Shown here: one piece after another, positions 25,992-34,427 of the stretch
How positions within the stretch are numbered: position 1 is the stretch's first letter
How the letters are laid out: every line of letters starts with the position of its first letter
Assembly: GCA_017525525.1 (NCBI GenBank)
Contig: JAFXSQ010000072.1
Span: forward strand, 1 to 55,210
DNA length: 55,210 nt
Direction: 5' to 3'
DNA from: Lachnospiraceae bacterium
GTDB taxonomy: Bacteria; Bacillota; Clostridia; Lachnospirales; Lachnospiraceae
Position numbers and translations under genes: made by a program
The notes under the pieces: model-generated
Database searches by the model: none
The model's input: only the letters and a program-made list of their open reading frames with translations
Told to the model about the DNA's origin: nothing

Positions 25992-28808
25992 ATGAAAAAA
26001 ACAGGCACAAAGAAAACTGCATATAAGATACTTGTAGCAATCGCCTTTGTGCTTGCTGTGGGCGGAGCGGCTATTTTTGGAATAGGCCGCGCGAAGAAGG
26101 CGGAGGCAGACACAAAGAGTAGGGCCTTGTCGCTTCCGACAAATGTAACGGAGAACGCCCTTACCTCAAACAAGGCCAAGCTTTCACAGGCGGAGTATGA
26201 GAAGCTGGTCGAGAAGGACTACAAGGAAAGCGGCGGTATGGTTAAATTCGGCAATTACCGTCAGCGCTTTGATGTGAACAAGGCTACCTACTTTATAGGC
26301 ACCTACCTCATAGAAATCGACGGTATGAACGAAACCTACTATCGTTCGGCAACACTCTCCAAAACCCAAAGGAAGCAGGAGATAGCTTACTACAAGTCGG
26401 AAATCCATCAAAACGGCGCAAACGGCTCGGGAGAGGATGTGTGGGCAGAGTTAGCGGGAGCATCCCTCAACTCACTTACCAAGGGAGATGTCCTTCAGGA
26501 AAGCGCCATGGATCCTTACTGGATAAGCCACGTTGTTACCGGTGACGGAGTCTACGATCCGATGACCGGAGACAAGATAGATCCTTCGCTTGACAGCCTC
26601 TATGATTTGCTCAATCTTCCGGAGCTTCTTCCGTTAAAGAAGAAGTACGACGAGATAGAGGACAAGGATATCAAGACCGAAAATGAGAAGCAGCATAATT
26701 ACTACACAAGGAATATGCTTGTTTCGACAGACGGAGACTTGAACGAGACTGACAAATTAAGCTTTGCTCCTTACGAGAAACACGGACGGAACGATATCAC
26801 GAATCGCTGTGATATAGAAATAAAAACTCTGATGACTTATCACGACAAGCTGGAGGCCGCATCGGAGGACAAGAGGGCAGAGGTCATCTTAGACCTCTAC
26901 GCAAGGGATGATGTAAAGAGACATGTGGAGGTCTACAAATTCCTCTGTATGGAGGTAGACGGCAATCCTTCGGCGCTCTCAAAGATAAGCGAGATGTTAA
27001 ACGCTAAGAAGAACGAGACAGGAAGCGGTTTTGTGTTGGATGAGGACTACGCTTCGGCCGTAGCTGAGAGTCTTCAGAACTGCAAGAATACCTACTATGC
27101 GCTTTTATCCTCTCTGCTTTCGTCGAACGGAACGGTTATAGCGGATTACAGGTACACCTGGAGCACAGAGATACTCGACTATGCTTATGACAACAAGCTT
27201 GACGCGGAAGCGGACAGCCGAGCCGATTACATCTCGGCCGCAAACAGCATAGGAGAGGGCAATCAGGATGATGTGGAGCTTGAGACGGTTGTTCTTGAGA
27301 ATTCCTTCCTTCCCGAGGGCGTAAAGAGATTTGAGAATAAGGTTCTGTGTCCTGTTACATCCGAATATACGAAGGCCTTAAAGGAAGAAAAGTCGGAGGC
27401 AACCTTAAATGACATACTTGAGGAGCAGTATAACGGCGCCATAAAGCAGATGCTTGAGCTTGAGTTTCTGGTTACGGCGGAGACCGGCAGGATAAGCGCT
27501 CAGGATGCCGCGCATCTGATTCAGGAGCACATTATAATGGCTAAGCTCTGGAAGACCATGGTATTCGACGATCCTTACGGTCCCTTGGCAGAGATAGTAA
27601 TAGACAAGTATTTAGACTGGCTTTATAAGAAGTACAAGGAGATAACCGGTGAAGATTACGAACCGGAAGACCCGACAGGAGGTCTGGGCGATCCGCCGTA
27701 TGACGATCCCGAGACGGAAAGGATGGTAAACATTCTTAAAGGTGAGGGCAACGGCAGCGACAAGAACGGCAGCAATTCGGATTATACCGATAACAGCGGC
27801 GAAAATGCAGATGATTTTGCAAACAGGATAAAAGGTCTTGACACCGACGGGCTGTTAAAGGAGCTTGGCAAGCTGGTGGGAGACGACTTGAACAAGAATA
27901 ATTTCGGTTCGCTCGAAGGACTTGCAAGAATAGCCGGAGACCTGGGCAAGGGAGATAAGTTAGGAGATTTGCTCGGTACAGGAAACGGCGGTAACGGCGA
28001 TGGCAATGGAAACGGCAAGTTCGGAGGCGACATAGACGACCTGCTCAACAGGGGCTTAGGCGACGGCGAGGACAGAAACGGCAACAGAAATAACGAGAAT
28101 TACGGCGACAATTACGGCGACCGTGACGGCAAGGGCGGAGATGACGAGAACCCGTGGGACAACAATCAGGGCTTACTCGACAAGCTCGGCGCCAACGATG
28201 CTAACATCTATGATTTAAGCGATGACCTACTGGCGGCTTTCCTGGAAAGCTATTTCGGAGATGCCTTCGCCAACCTTCCGGCTGACATGAAGGCTGCGGC
28301 GATAGTGGCAATTCATAGGTATGGCATAAGGCATAATGCGGTAAACTGCATAGCATACGCTAGAAAGCTGTTGAACGAGATTATAGCCGAGAAGAACCCG
28401 CTTGTGTACGCACAGTATGATGGCGATGTGACAGCGGAGTATATAAGCTTCGGAGCAGTAGACTACAGTCAGGAGTATACCGGCTTCAGGTTTGTAAACG
28501 AAGATAACAACAAGACATTGGCAAGAACCGGAACCACATCCTCCTATTCATTTAGTGATCAGAGGGTAAATATTTCGGACGGAAGCATAAAGGACTTAAG
28601 AAATCCTCTGGGTTACCAGATTGATTATTATATATCCGCGGGCAATAAGACCTTCCCGTATATCTGTGAGGAGGATGCCAAGGATTACTTAAAGGAGAAT
28701 GCGGAGTACATAACCGATACCGACTGGGGTATAGTGGTAACCGAGAAGATGGAGAACGAAACAGTGAAGATAATCGCAGAGCTTGAGAGCTTTGTGGAGA
28801 ACCGGTAA
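25992..28808 (+). CDS. Exported protein with Gly/Asn/Asp-rich linker (paralogue 1)
   Basis: The 938-residue product has an N-terminal export helix (about residues 12-32; KILVAIAFVLAVGGAAIFG), a helical region to about 575, an acidic Pro/Asn/Gly-rich stretch and a Gly/Asn/Asp-rich linker at about 655-725. A folded C-terminal domain spans about 730-938. It has no LPXTG sorting signal and no C-terminal membrane helix. Blocks shared with the next product include YYKSE near the N terminus and NPLVYAQY, EYTGFRFV, FPYICEEDAKDYL near the C terminus. I know no family for it. It starts at ATG 25992, three bases after the TolC-like gene. It may be a structural surface partner of the injection system. 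Confidence 0.7.
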   Translation: MKKTGTKKTAYKILVAIAFVLAVGGAAIFGIGRAKKAEADTKSRALSLPTNVTENALTSNKAKLSQAEYEKLVEKDYKESGGMVKFGNYRQRFDVNKATYFIGTYLIEIDGMNETYYRSATLSKTQRKQEIAYYKSEIHQNGANGSGEDVWAELAGASLNSLTKGDVLQESAMDPYWISHVVTGDGVYDPMTGDKIDPSLDSLYDLLNLPELLPLKKKYDEIEDKDIKTENEKQHNYYTRNMLVSTDGDLNETDKLSFAPYEKHGRNDITNRCDIEIKTLMTYHDKLEAASEDKRAEVILDLYARDDVKRHVEVYKFLCMEVDGNPSALSKISEMLNAKKNETGSGFVLDEDYASAVAESLQNCKNTYYALLSSLLSSNGTVIADYRYTWSTEILDYAYDNKLDAEADSRADYISAANSIGEGNQDDVELETVVLENSFLPEGVKRFENKVLCPVTSEYTKALKEEKSEATLNDILEEQYNGAIKQMLELEFLVTAETGRISAQDAAHLIQEHIIMAKLWKTMVFDDPYGPLAEIVIDKYLDWLYKKYKEITGEDYEPEDPTGGLGDPPYDDPETERMVNILKGEGNGSDKNGSNSDYTDNSGENADDFANRIKGLDTDGLLKELGKLVGDDLNKNNFGSLEGLARIAGDLGKGDKLGDLLGTGNGGNGDGNGNGKFGGDIDDLLNRGLGDGEDRNGNRNNENYGDNYGDRDGKGGDDENPWDNNQGLLDKLGANDANIYDLSDDLLAAFLESYFGDAFANLPADMKAAAIVAIHRYGIRHNAVNCIAYARKLLNEIIAEKNPLVYAQYDGDVTAEYISFGAVDYSQEYTGFRFVNEDNNKTLARTGTTSSYSFSDQRVNISDGSIKDLRNPLGYQIDYYISAGNKTFPYICEEDAKDYLKENAEYITDTDWGIVVTEKMENETVKIIAELESFVENR

Positions 28809-28810
28809 GA

Positions 28811-28845
28811 AAGAATCCACCGCAAGCGGTACCCTTATGACGAAA
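28811..28845. repeat. Family D dispersed repeat, inverse copy of one at 55120-55160
   Basis: The segment AGAATCCACCGC-AAGCGGTACCCTTATGACG, just after the stop codon of the 938-residue protein gene, is the reverse complement of a segment at about 55122-55154. It contains the small hairpin ACCGC-AA-GCGGT. It sits in the 86-bp gap between the two paralogous exported-protein genes. Confidence 0.75.
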
Positions 28846-28894
28846 TGCGAGGGCTTGCGAAGCAACAGGAAGAGTCTTATAAAAGGAGTAAAGA

Positions 28895-31800
28895 ATGAAG
28901 AAAAGTAAAAGCCGTAAAAAACTGAATATCAAACGCAAGCTTGCGCTTTTACTTTGCCTTGTGTTCGTGATGGCGACGATTAACACGGGCTCCGTGGTAA
29001 TCGGGGATGAAGCTGCTTCGGCGGTCAGAACAAGTATTGTTTCCGCTACGGATGTTGCTCTTGCCGATAATGAGGTCGACTCCATAGAGAAGCTCCCGGG
29101 CGTAAAGTTCTCGAGCATAAACAGGAACTACCTTACCAACGGCATGATGCTAATCGGAGCTTTCCTTATACATAAGGATTATATGAATGACGCGATTTAT
29201 AACCTTGCAGTCAACAGCATGGCGCAGTATAACCAGCCCATATTCTACTATAAGTCAGAGCTTGCGGGCGGAAAGTGGATAGATGTTCTCTCGGCAAGTG
29301 ACTTAAACGAATTAAGAGGCGTGACCGGCGGTGTCCTTAACGATAACGACTTGAACGATTATAAGGTTTGCGGAGTTATCTACAGTGACGGTATCATGGA
29401 GACGGTGGGCTCGGACAGCGGCAATAATATCTTCAGTATAACCAATCCTTATGATTATAAGAATTTAAGTGAGATATCCGCTTTGGCGACTCTTTATGAC
29501 GGGATAAATGTAAATATCAAGTTTGACGGAGCTGCTCCGATAGCGGACGGCGATAAGCTCTCGGATGTATATATGAAGGTCTGGGCCGGCAGGCTGTTGT
29601 TCGGCGGAGCACCCGGAGATACAAACGGTCAGGCCATAATGTCGGCCATAGGAGACGGTCAGAACGAGACAACCAAGTCTATGGATGAAGCACTTGATAA
29701 GATGAGGGCCATCTATTCTGAGCTGAGCAGGAACGGCTATGACAACGATTACCTTGAAGCCATGACGGAGGCTATGGGACAGGCAGACTCCATAAGGCGT
29801 TCGGAGATATACTATATGCTTGCCTTCAACGGTGCGGGCAGCATATATGACGCCATCTGCAACAGGCAGTATGACAAGCTTATGACCAAGGAACAGTGGG
29901 CAGATAAATTCATGGCCAACAACTGGGGGTCGGACTGGCGGCATAATGATAAGTGGTCTGCTGCCATAGATAAGTGTCTCGATAATTGTTCAAGAAAATG
30001 GGCTACATGGAGCTCTGTTGATTACGGTAAAATCGAGAGAACACTGACAGATGTCTATCTTCAGATGAACCCTACATCCTCCAAGGCCTACCTGGATGTA
30101 CTCAAATTCCACGGATTTTCGGACCGATACGGAGTATATCCTTCGTCGATATTCGGTATTGAATGGTATAGATTATTTCAGGCGGCAGCCGTTTCCGGTT
30201 CAATCCTTCCGGGTGGTTTGGATGCAAATATATATATGTATCAGAACAAAATTGACAAGAATGACAAGAATCGCTATTCAATCGTATATCTTGCCTCGGA
30301 ATACGGCTGGGCAATCTCACAGGCCGGCGACCGTATCGGCGATGTGAAGCATTGGGCGGACAGGGGACAGTACCTGAAGGCCTTCAACAATTATATGTCT
30401 CTTATCCAGAGAACTAATTTCAGAAGAGACGGGGTTTCGGATTATACTGATCAGACTTATGTTATCCCGGGGTCGGGCAGACTTAACGACCTTCTTGACA
30501 GACTGCAGGCAGGTTCGGGTCTCAAAGCGGAGGACAGGGCGAATTATACAGCGAACTCTGAGTACATCGAGGCTGTAAAGACGGCTATAGAGGCTTGTGA
30601 GCAGGCATATTATAATTATAACGCGCTTATTGTTCAGTCGGATAATACCGTTATCGGTGATGCCAAGTATAATGCAATAACCTATCTTGTGGAGCATGCC
30701 AAGGACGGGCTGAACCAGAATTATCTGGACAATATTAAGATGTATGTCACCATAAGAAATGTAATGGATGATATAATAGCGGACAGGACTGCGGAGTATG
30801 ACTATATTATAGGCACCCTGCTTCCGGCAACAGCCTCCAATTACACTTCGGCTCTTTACGCCGGTCCTAACCAGCTCTATATAGATTCGGTTAACGAGGG
30901 CGCGCCGGAGGATACCCAGAAGGGACACTTGAACAACCAGAAGGGCGCCTTGGACGGAAAGCTTGCGGAGTATGAGTTCGCAATTTCGGCAAGGGTTTCG
31001 CGTATGGCTCTCGCGCAGAGAGTTCCTTACATAGACCAGATGCTTGTCACGGCAGAAAGTCTTAAGGACAGCATAGGCGATACGGCCTTCAAGAGCTATG
31101 CCGAGACCTCTGTGGATGAGTTCATAGAGTGGCTTAACAACCTAAAGAAGGACATCTTAGGCGCAAGCACCGGAGATTCAGAGCTTGACGGACTTAACAG
31201 CCAGAAGGCTGCTTTCCTGGATGCTTACCTGGATGCTCTTGATGAGGGCGACTTAGATGCGGCAGCTGATTACAAGAATGCCTTAGACGACCTTCTCTCT
31301 AAGATTAAAGGCATTCAGGACAGCGCATTAAATGATTTCATAGACGGCGATGCGGCGGCAGCCTCGGATGCATTGAACAAGTTAGGAGGCACCGATACAG
31401 AGCTTGCCAACAAGCTTCTCGGCAAGGCGGGAGATGAGATCGGTGACGGAGACTTTGACAATATAGACGGCTACATAGACGCCTTAAAGGAATTGGGCGA
31501 TGAAGACGGTTTAGATAAGCTTAAGGGCATGCTTCAGGATGCCGGAGCGGACGACCACCTGCTTAACGCAACGGACAGGGCGTTAAAAGACCTTAAGAAC
31601 GGAAAGGGTAACGGCGCAGGCGGAGACGGAACCGGAGGCGGCAACGGCAACGGCAACGGTAACGGAGACGGAACCGGAGGCAACGGTGTAGGAGACGGCA
31701 ACGGTAATGGAGATGACAATGGCAACGGTAACGGCAACGGCGATGAAGACGGCAGAGGAAGAAACGGCAGTCACGGCGACGATTACGGAAAGAACGGCGA

Positions 31801-32434
31801 CGGCTTAGACGACCTGAGCAATTTCGGCGACAGGGATGACGAGAGATATGACGGCTTAAACGACCTCTTAGACCGTTTTGGTGACTGGGACAATATGAAC
31901 CCCGAGGATAAGGCTGCAATTGTATGCGCGCTCTTTGCTTATGACGGCATGGACAAGACGCTTGCTAGACAGCTTGCGATGCTCCTCTTAGACCAGTTAC
32001 TCTCTGAGGGTAATCCTTTCGTCTACGAGAAGTATCACGGAACCGAGACCGAGCTGCTGTGCGTGAACTTAAAGGCAGTAGATAGATGTATGGAATACTC
32101 GGGCTTCAGATACGTACTCAAGAATGGACTTCATACCATGAGCCAGACCATGGGTTCAGCAAGCTATATGTTCGAGGACGGACTTGCGACAGTATTAAGG
32201 TCCGACGGAAAGCGCGACAACATCAACATCTCGCCGCGCTCACAGACAGACGTGACCATCGATAAGACCGAAACGCTGAAGTATCCTTATATATCCAAGG
32301 AAGACAGCGAGACTTACCTGAATGTAAGTTGCGTCTACATTCCGGACACCATATATGCTATACTTAAGACCGAGAACATGGACGAGCGTGTGCAGGAACT
32401 CCTGAATCTGCTCGAAGTTGCATATGGTGAGTAA
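28895..32434 (+). CDS. Exported protein with Gly/Asn/Asp-rich linker (paralogue 2)
   Basis: The 1179-residue product has a signal peptide (RKLALLLCLVFVMATINTGSVVIG). A long helical body runs to about 900, including Asp/Ala/Leu-rich helices at 760-880. A low-complexity linker at about 903-955 is built of short Gly-Asn-Gly and Gly-Asp-Gly units, and a C-terminal domain spans about 985-1179. The C-terminal domain matches that of the upstream product: NPFVYEKY, EYSGFRYV, YPYISKEDSETYL correspond to NPLVYAQY, EYTGFRFV, FPYICEEDAKDYL. It lacks cell-wall sorting signals. It starts at ATG 28895 behind AAAAGGAG. It ends 235 bp before the structural operon. Its function is unknown; surface assembly or particle docking is my inference. 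Confidence 0.7.
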   Translation: MKKSKSRKKLNIKRKLALLLCLVFVMATINTGSVVIGDEAASAVRTSIVSATDVALADNEVDSIEKLPGVKFSSINRNYLTNGMMLIGAFLIHKDYMNDAIYNLAVNSMAQYNQPIFYYKSELAGGKWIDVLSASDLNELRGVTGGVLNDNDLNDYKVCGVIYSDGIMETVGSDSGNNIFSITNPYDYKNLSEISALATLYDGINVNIKFDGAAPIADGDKLSDVYMKVWAGRLLFGGAPGDTNGQAIMSAIGDGQNETTKSMDEALDKMRAIYSELSRNGYDNDYLEAMTEAMGQADSIRRSEIYYMLAFNGAGSIYDAICNRQYDKLMTKEQWADKFMANNWGSDWRHNDKWSAAIDKCLDNCSRKWATWSSVDYGKIERTLTDVYLQMNPTSSKAYLDVLKFHGFSDRYGVYPSSIFGIEWYRLFQAAAVSGSILPGGLDANIYMYQNKIDKNDKNRYSIVYLASEYGWAISQAGDRIGDVKHWADRGQYLKAFNNYMSLIQRTNFRRDGVSDYTDQTYVIPGSGRLNDLLDRLQAGSGLKAEDRANYTANSEYIEAVKTAIEACEQAYYNYNALIVQSDNTVIGDAKYNAITYLVEHAKDGLNQNYLDNIKMYVTIRNVMDDIIADRTAEYDYIIGTLLPATASNYTSALYAGPNQLYIDSVNEGAPEDTQKGHLNNQKGALDGKLAEYEFAISARVSRMALAQRVPYIDQMLVTAESLKDSIGDTAFKSYAETSVDEFIEWLNNLKKDILGASTGDSELDGLNSQKAAFLDAYLDALDEGDLDAAADYKNALDDLLSKIKGIQDSALNDFIDGDAAAASDALNKLGGTDTELANKLLGKAGDEIGDGDFDNIDGYIDALKELGDEDGLDKLKGMLQDAGADDHLLNATDRALKDLKNGKGNGAGGDGTGGGNGNGNGNGDGTGGNGVGDGNGNGDDNGNGNGNGDEDGRGRNGSHGDDYGKNGDGLDDLSNFGDRDDERYDGLNDLLDRFGDWDNMNPEDKAAIVCALFAYDGMDKTLARQLAMLLLDQLLSEGNPFVYEKYHGTETELLCVNLKAVDRCMEYSGFRYVLKNGLHTMSQTMGSASYMFEDGLATVLRSDGKRDNINISPRSQTDVTIDKTETLKYPYISKEDSETYLNVSCVYIPDTIYAILKTENMDERVQELLNLLEVAYGE

Positions 32435-32446
32435 TGCAGTAAACAG

Positions 32447-32576
32447 ATCCGGCGCAATAAAATAATGAAATAGAGTGAATTCTCGGCGCGAGGTACATGT
32501 TTTTTCAGAGGGTATCACAATATCCCTCTGGAAAAATATGTCCGGGAGCCGAGCCGTGTGCTTTAAAGCGCCGGAT
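32447..32576. terminator. Three-tier nested palindrome, probable terminator
   Basis: Three nested stems share one centre. The outer arms are ATCCGGCGC (32447-32455) with GCGCCGGAT (32568-32576). The middle arms are CTCGGC (32482-32487) with GCCGAG (32548-32553), continuing as ACATGTTTTTT against AAAAATATGT. The inner arms are CAGAGGG (32506-32512) with CCCTCTG (32524-32530). The T-run flanking the inner stem on one side and the A-run on the other fit a bidirectional terminator. It separates the exported-protein operon from promoter 3. It could also act as a folded RNA. Confidence 0.6.
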
Positions 32577-32594
32577 TGTCAAATTATTAAAAAT

Positions 32595-32638
32595 GTGAAA
32601 AAACAGTGACTGTTTAGTGACTGTTTGTGTGATAGACT
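32595..32638 (+). promoter_or_regulatory. Putative SARP-regulated promoter 3 (structural operon)
   Basis: Three half-sites lie in phase at 11-bp spacing: GTGAA 32595-32599, GTGAC 32606-32610 and GTGAC 32617-32621. After 11 bases comes TAGACT at 32633-32638 as the -10. The two complete half-sites are part of a perfect 11-bp tandem repeat (AGTGACTGTTT at 32605-32626). The ATG of the first structural gene is 31 bases past the -10. Spacing is identical to promoters 1 and 2. Confidence 0.78.
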
Positions 32639-32668
32639 ACGAACATAACAAGAAAGGAACGAACCCTT

Positions 32669-33259
32669 ATGGCTGATTATCCTATTATTGCAGACGTAAG
32701 CGCATATATCGTCAGGACCTTAAGACAGAAGATGTGTCCGGAGCCGATACCTTCACCGAACAATATAGAGATATCGTCCCCGGCGTCCCAGGACGTTGAC
32801 TATATCTTAGGACTTTACCTCTATGATGTGAAGGAAGAAAACGACGTTACCAGACCGCCGAACATGACACGCGGAAAGGTACAGCTCACATTACCGCCAA
32901 GACCGTATAGCCTTTACTATATGGTTTTCATAAACGGATCCTCCCAGATGGGACTAAAGGCTCCGGATATACAAAAAATCATTGGTCGTGTGGCACAGAT
33001 TATCAACGATAACAATTCAGTGCTGCCGAACCAGCTGCAATCCTGGCTGGAAACACAGGAACCTCCGATTGTACTGTCTCAGGCGAAGATAAGTCTGGAG
33101 GAAAAGGTAAGGGTGTGGAGCGCTATCAACAAACCATATCAGATTAGCCTCTTCTACAAGGCGGCACCCGTATTCTTATCCAGCGAGGTTGTTATCGATA
33201 CACCGAGAGTTGTTGATGCAAGCTTTGGTGTACACATTACCGGCGAAGGGGGGGAGTAA
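32669..33259 (+). CDS. CIS terminal cap protein, DUF4255/Pvc16 N-terminal family
   Basis: The 196-residue protein matches the DUF4255/Pvc16_N family: an N-terminal helix with IIADVSAYIVRTLRQKM, the strand DYILGLYLYDVKEENDVTRP, the block LPPRPYSLYYMVFING and the helix IQKIIGRVAQIINDNNSVL. In characterised extracellular contractile systems the Pvc16-type protein caps the distal end of tube and sheath. The start at ATG 32669 has AAAGGAAC upstream. It is first in the structural operon, six bases ahead of a GTG-started gene. Confidence 0.88.
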   Translation: MADYPIIADVSAYIVRTLRQKMCPEPIPSPNNIEISSPASQDVDYILGLYLYDVKEENDVTRPPNMTRGKVQLTLPPRPYSLYYMVFINGSSQMGLKAPDIQKIIGRVAQIINDNNSVLPNQLQSWLETQEPPIVLSQAKISLEEKVRVWSAINKPYQISLFYKAAPVFLSSEVVIDTPRVVDASFGVHITGEGGE

Positions 33260-33264
33260 TGTAA

Positions 33265-34005
33265 GTGGAAGACGGTGCTGTAATCCGTTGCAGGCTGGAT
33301 CTTTTAGTCCGGCTCATTGACACAACGACGGGGCAAGCCGTAACCGAACGCAACGTGGTCTTTAAAAACGGCGACAAAAAGCTAGCCGCTCAAGGCAGGG
33401 GCGATGGCAACTATATCTTTATAGATACAGGCAGAGATAATTATCTTATGACGCTATCGGTTTTTGGCTACGAGGACAAGCTTATCGACGTAAATTATGA
33501 GACACTTGATGAAAGGATGCCTTCCATAGACGCATTCCTGCTACCGGCAGAGAATACAAACTATGATACAATTACTCTTTCGGGAAAGCGTACCGGTCTT
33601 GTGGCTGTTGAGGCGGTTCAGATTGGTAAACCGGTTTGCAGCATAAGCGAATTCAACAAAAAGGATTTAAAGATGACGCTCTTTCTTGCTAATAAGCAGA
33701 TGAACATGGAGGGCGGTCATTACGGGCTCTTACACGGCGAGGACAGTTATGAGCATATCTTTGTGGAAAAGCAGTTCAACCCCACATTGTTAAAGCTTAA
33801 AGAGGAGCTTGCCGAAGAGTTCACGGTCAACAGCCCAATATGCAGGGTTGTGTTCGGAGAGGTCGGTCCAAAAGGAGCATTCAGATTAAGAATAAGAGAC
33901 TCCGGAGGCGATCTTAGATACCTTGTCAGATATCAAATCAAGGACAAGGTTAAGTTCAAGGTTATTGATTTTAAGAATGATGACCTTTCCGAGATTAAGC
34001 TTTAA
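33265..34005 (+). CDS. Protein with N-terminal prealbumin-like (carboxypeptidase regulatory) domain
   Basis: The 246-residue protein starts at GTG 33265, eight bases after GGGGGGAG. Residues about 8-95 look like a transthyretin/carboxypeptidase-regulatory beta-sandwich (DLLVRLIDTTTGQAV, GDGNYIFIDTGRDNYLMTLSVFGYEDKLIDV). The remaining 150 residues are mixed alpha/beta, ending KVIDFKNDDLSEIKL. It lies between the cap gene and the PAAR-like gene, so a role in cap or tip assembly is likely. I do not know a named family for the C-terminal half. Confidence 0.6.
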   Translation: MEDGAVIRCRLDLLVRLIDTTTGQAVTERNVVFKNGDKKLAAQGRGDGNYIFIDTGRDNYLMTLSVFGYEDKLIDVNYETLDERMPSIDAFLLPAENTNYDTITLSGKRTGLVAVEAVQIGKPVCSISEFNKKDLKMTLFLANKQMNMEGGHYGLLHGEDSYEHIFVEKQFNPTLLKLKEELAEEFTVNSPICRVVFGEVGPKGAFRLRIRDSGGDLRYLVRYQIKDKVKFKVIDFKNDDLSEIKL

Positions 34006-34023
34006 GAGACATGAGGTGGCAAC

Positions 34024-34413
34024 ATGGGACAAGTAGTAACAACAGGCGCACAGCTGATGTGCAGCTTCGGAACAACGCCGGGTAACCTGACAGCGACCAA
34101 CCAGCAGACGGTCCTGATTGAGGGCAAACCGGCAGCGACATTATCAGATACGGCGCCAATGGTGAACATAACACCCTTCGGGATGTGCACTTCACTGGCA
34201 AATCCACAGGTGGCGGCAGCTACGGCAGCGGCACTCGGAGTACTTACACCGCAGCCATGCATACCGGCCCCGGCGGGCACATGGATCCCAAGCCAGTCAA
34301 CGGTTTTGGCCGGAGGCACACCGTGCCTCACAAACGACTGCAAGCTCATGTGCTCTTATGCGGGATCAATATCCATAGTAAATCCCGGACAGGTAAAAGC
34401 AAGTATAAATTGA
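34024..34413 (+). CDS. PAAR-like spike-tip protein (DUF4280 family)
   Basis: The 129-residue, Cys- and Gly-rich protein matches DUF4280: the opening QVVTTGAQLMCSFG, the segment TPFGMCTSLANP, and the closing block GTPCLTNDCKLMCSYAGSISIVNPGQ. DUF4280 proteins are PAAR-like tips that sharpen the spike of contractile systems, and the several cysteines could hold a metal. The gene starts at ATG 34024 behind GAGGTGG and lies 14 bp upstream of the sheath gene, far from the split spike genes at 44604-46746. Confidence 0.85.
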   Translation: MGQVVTTGAQLMCSFGTTPGNLTATNQQTVLIEGKPAATLSDTAPMVNITPFGMCTSLANPQVAAATAAALGVLTPQPCIPAPAGTWIPSQSTVLAGGTPCLTNDCKLMCSYAGSISIVNPGQVKASIN

Positions 34414-34427
34414 AAGGAGAAAACTAA

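Noticed and set aside
30317-30928. 203-codon antisense reading frame
   Set aside because: It is the shadow of the 1179-residue exported protein gene; the translation shows no recognisable domain.
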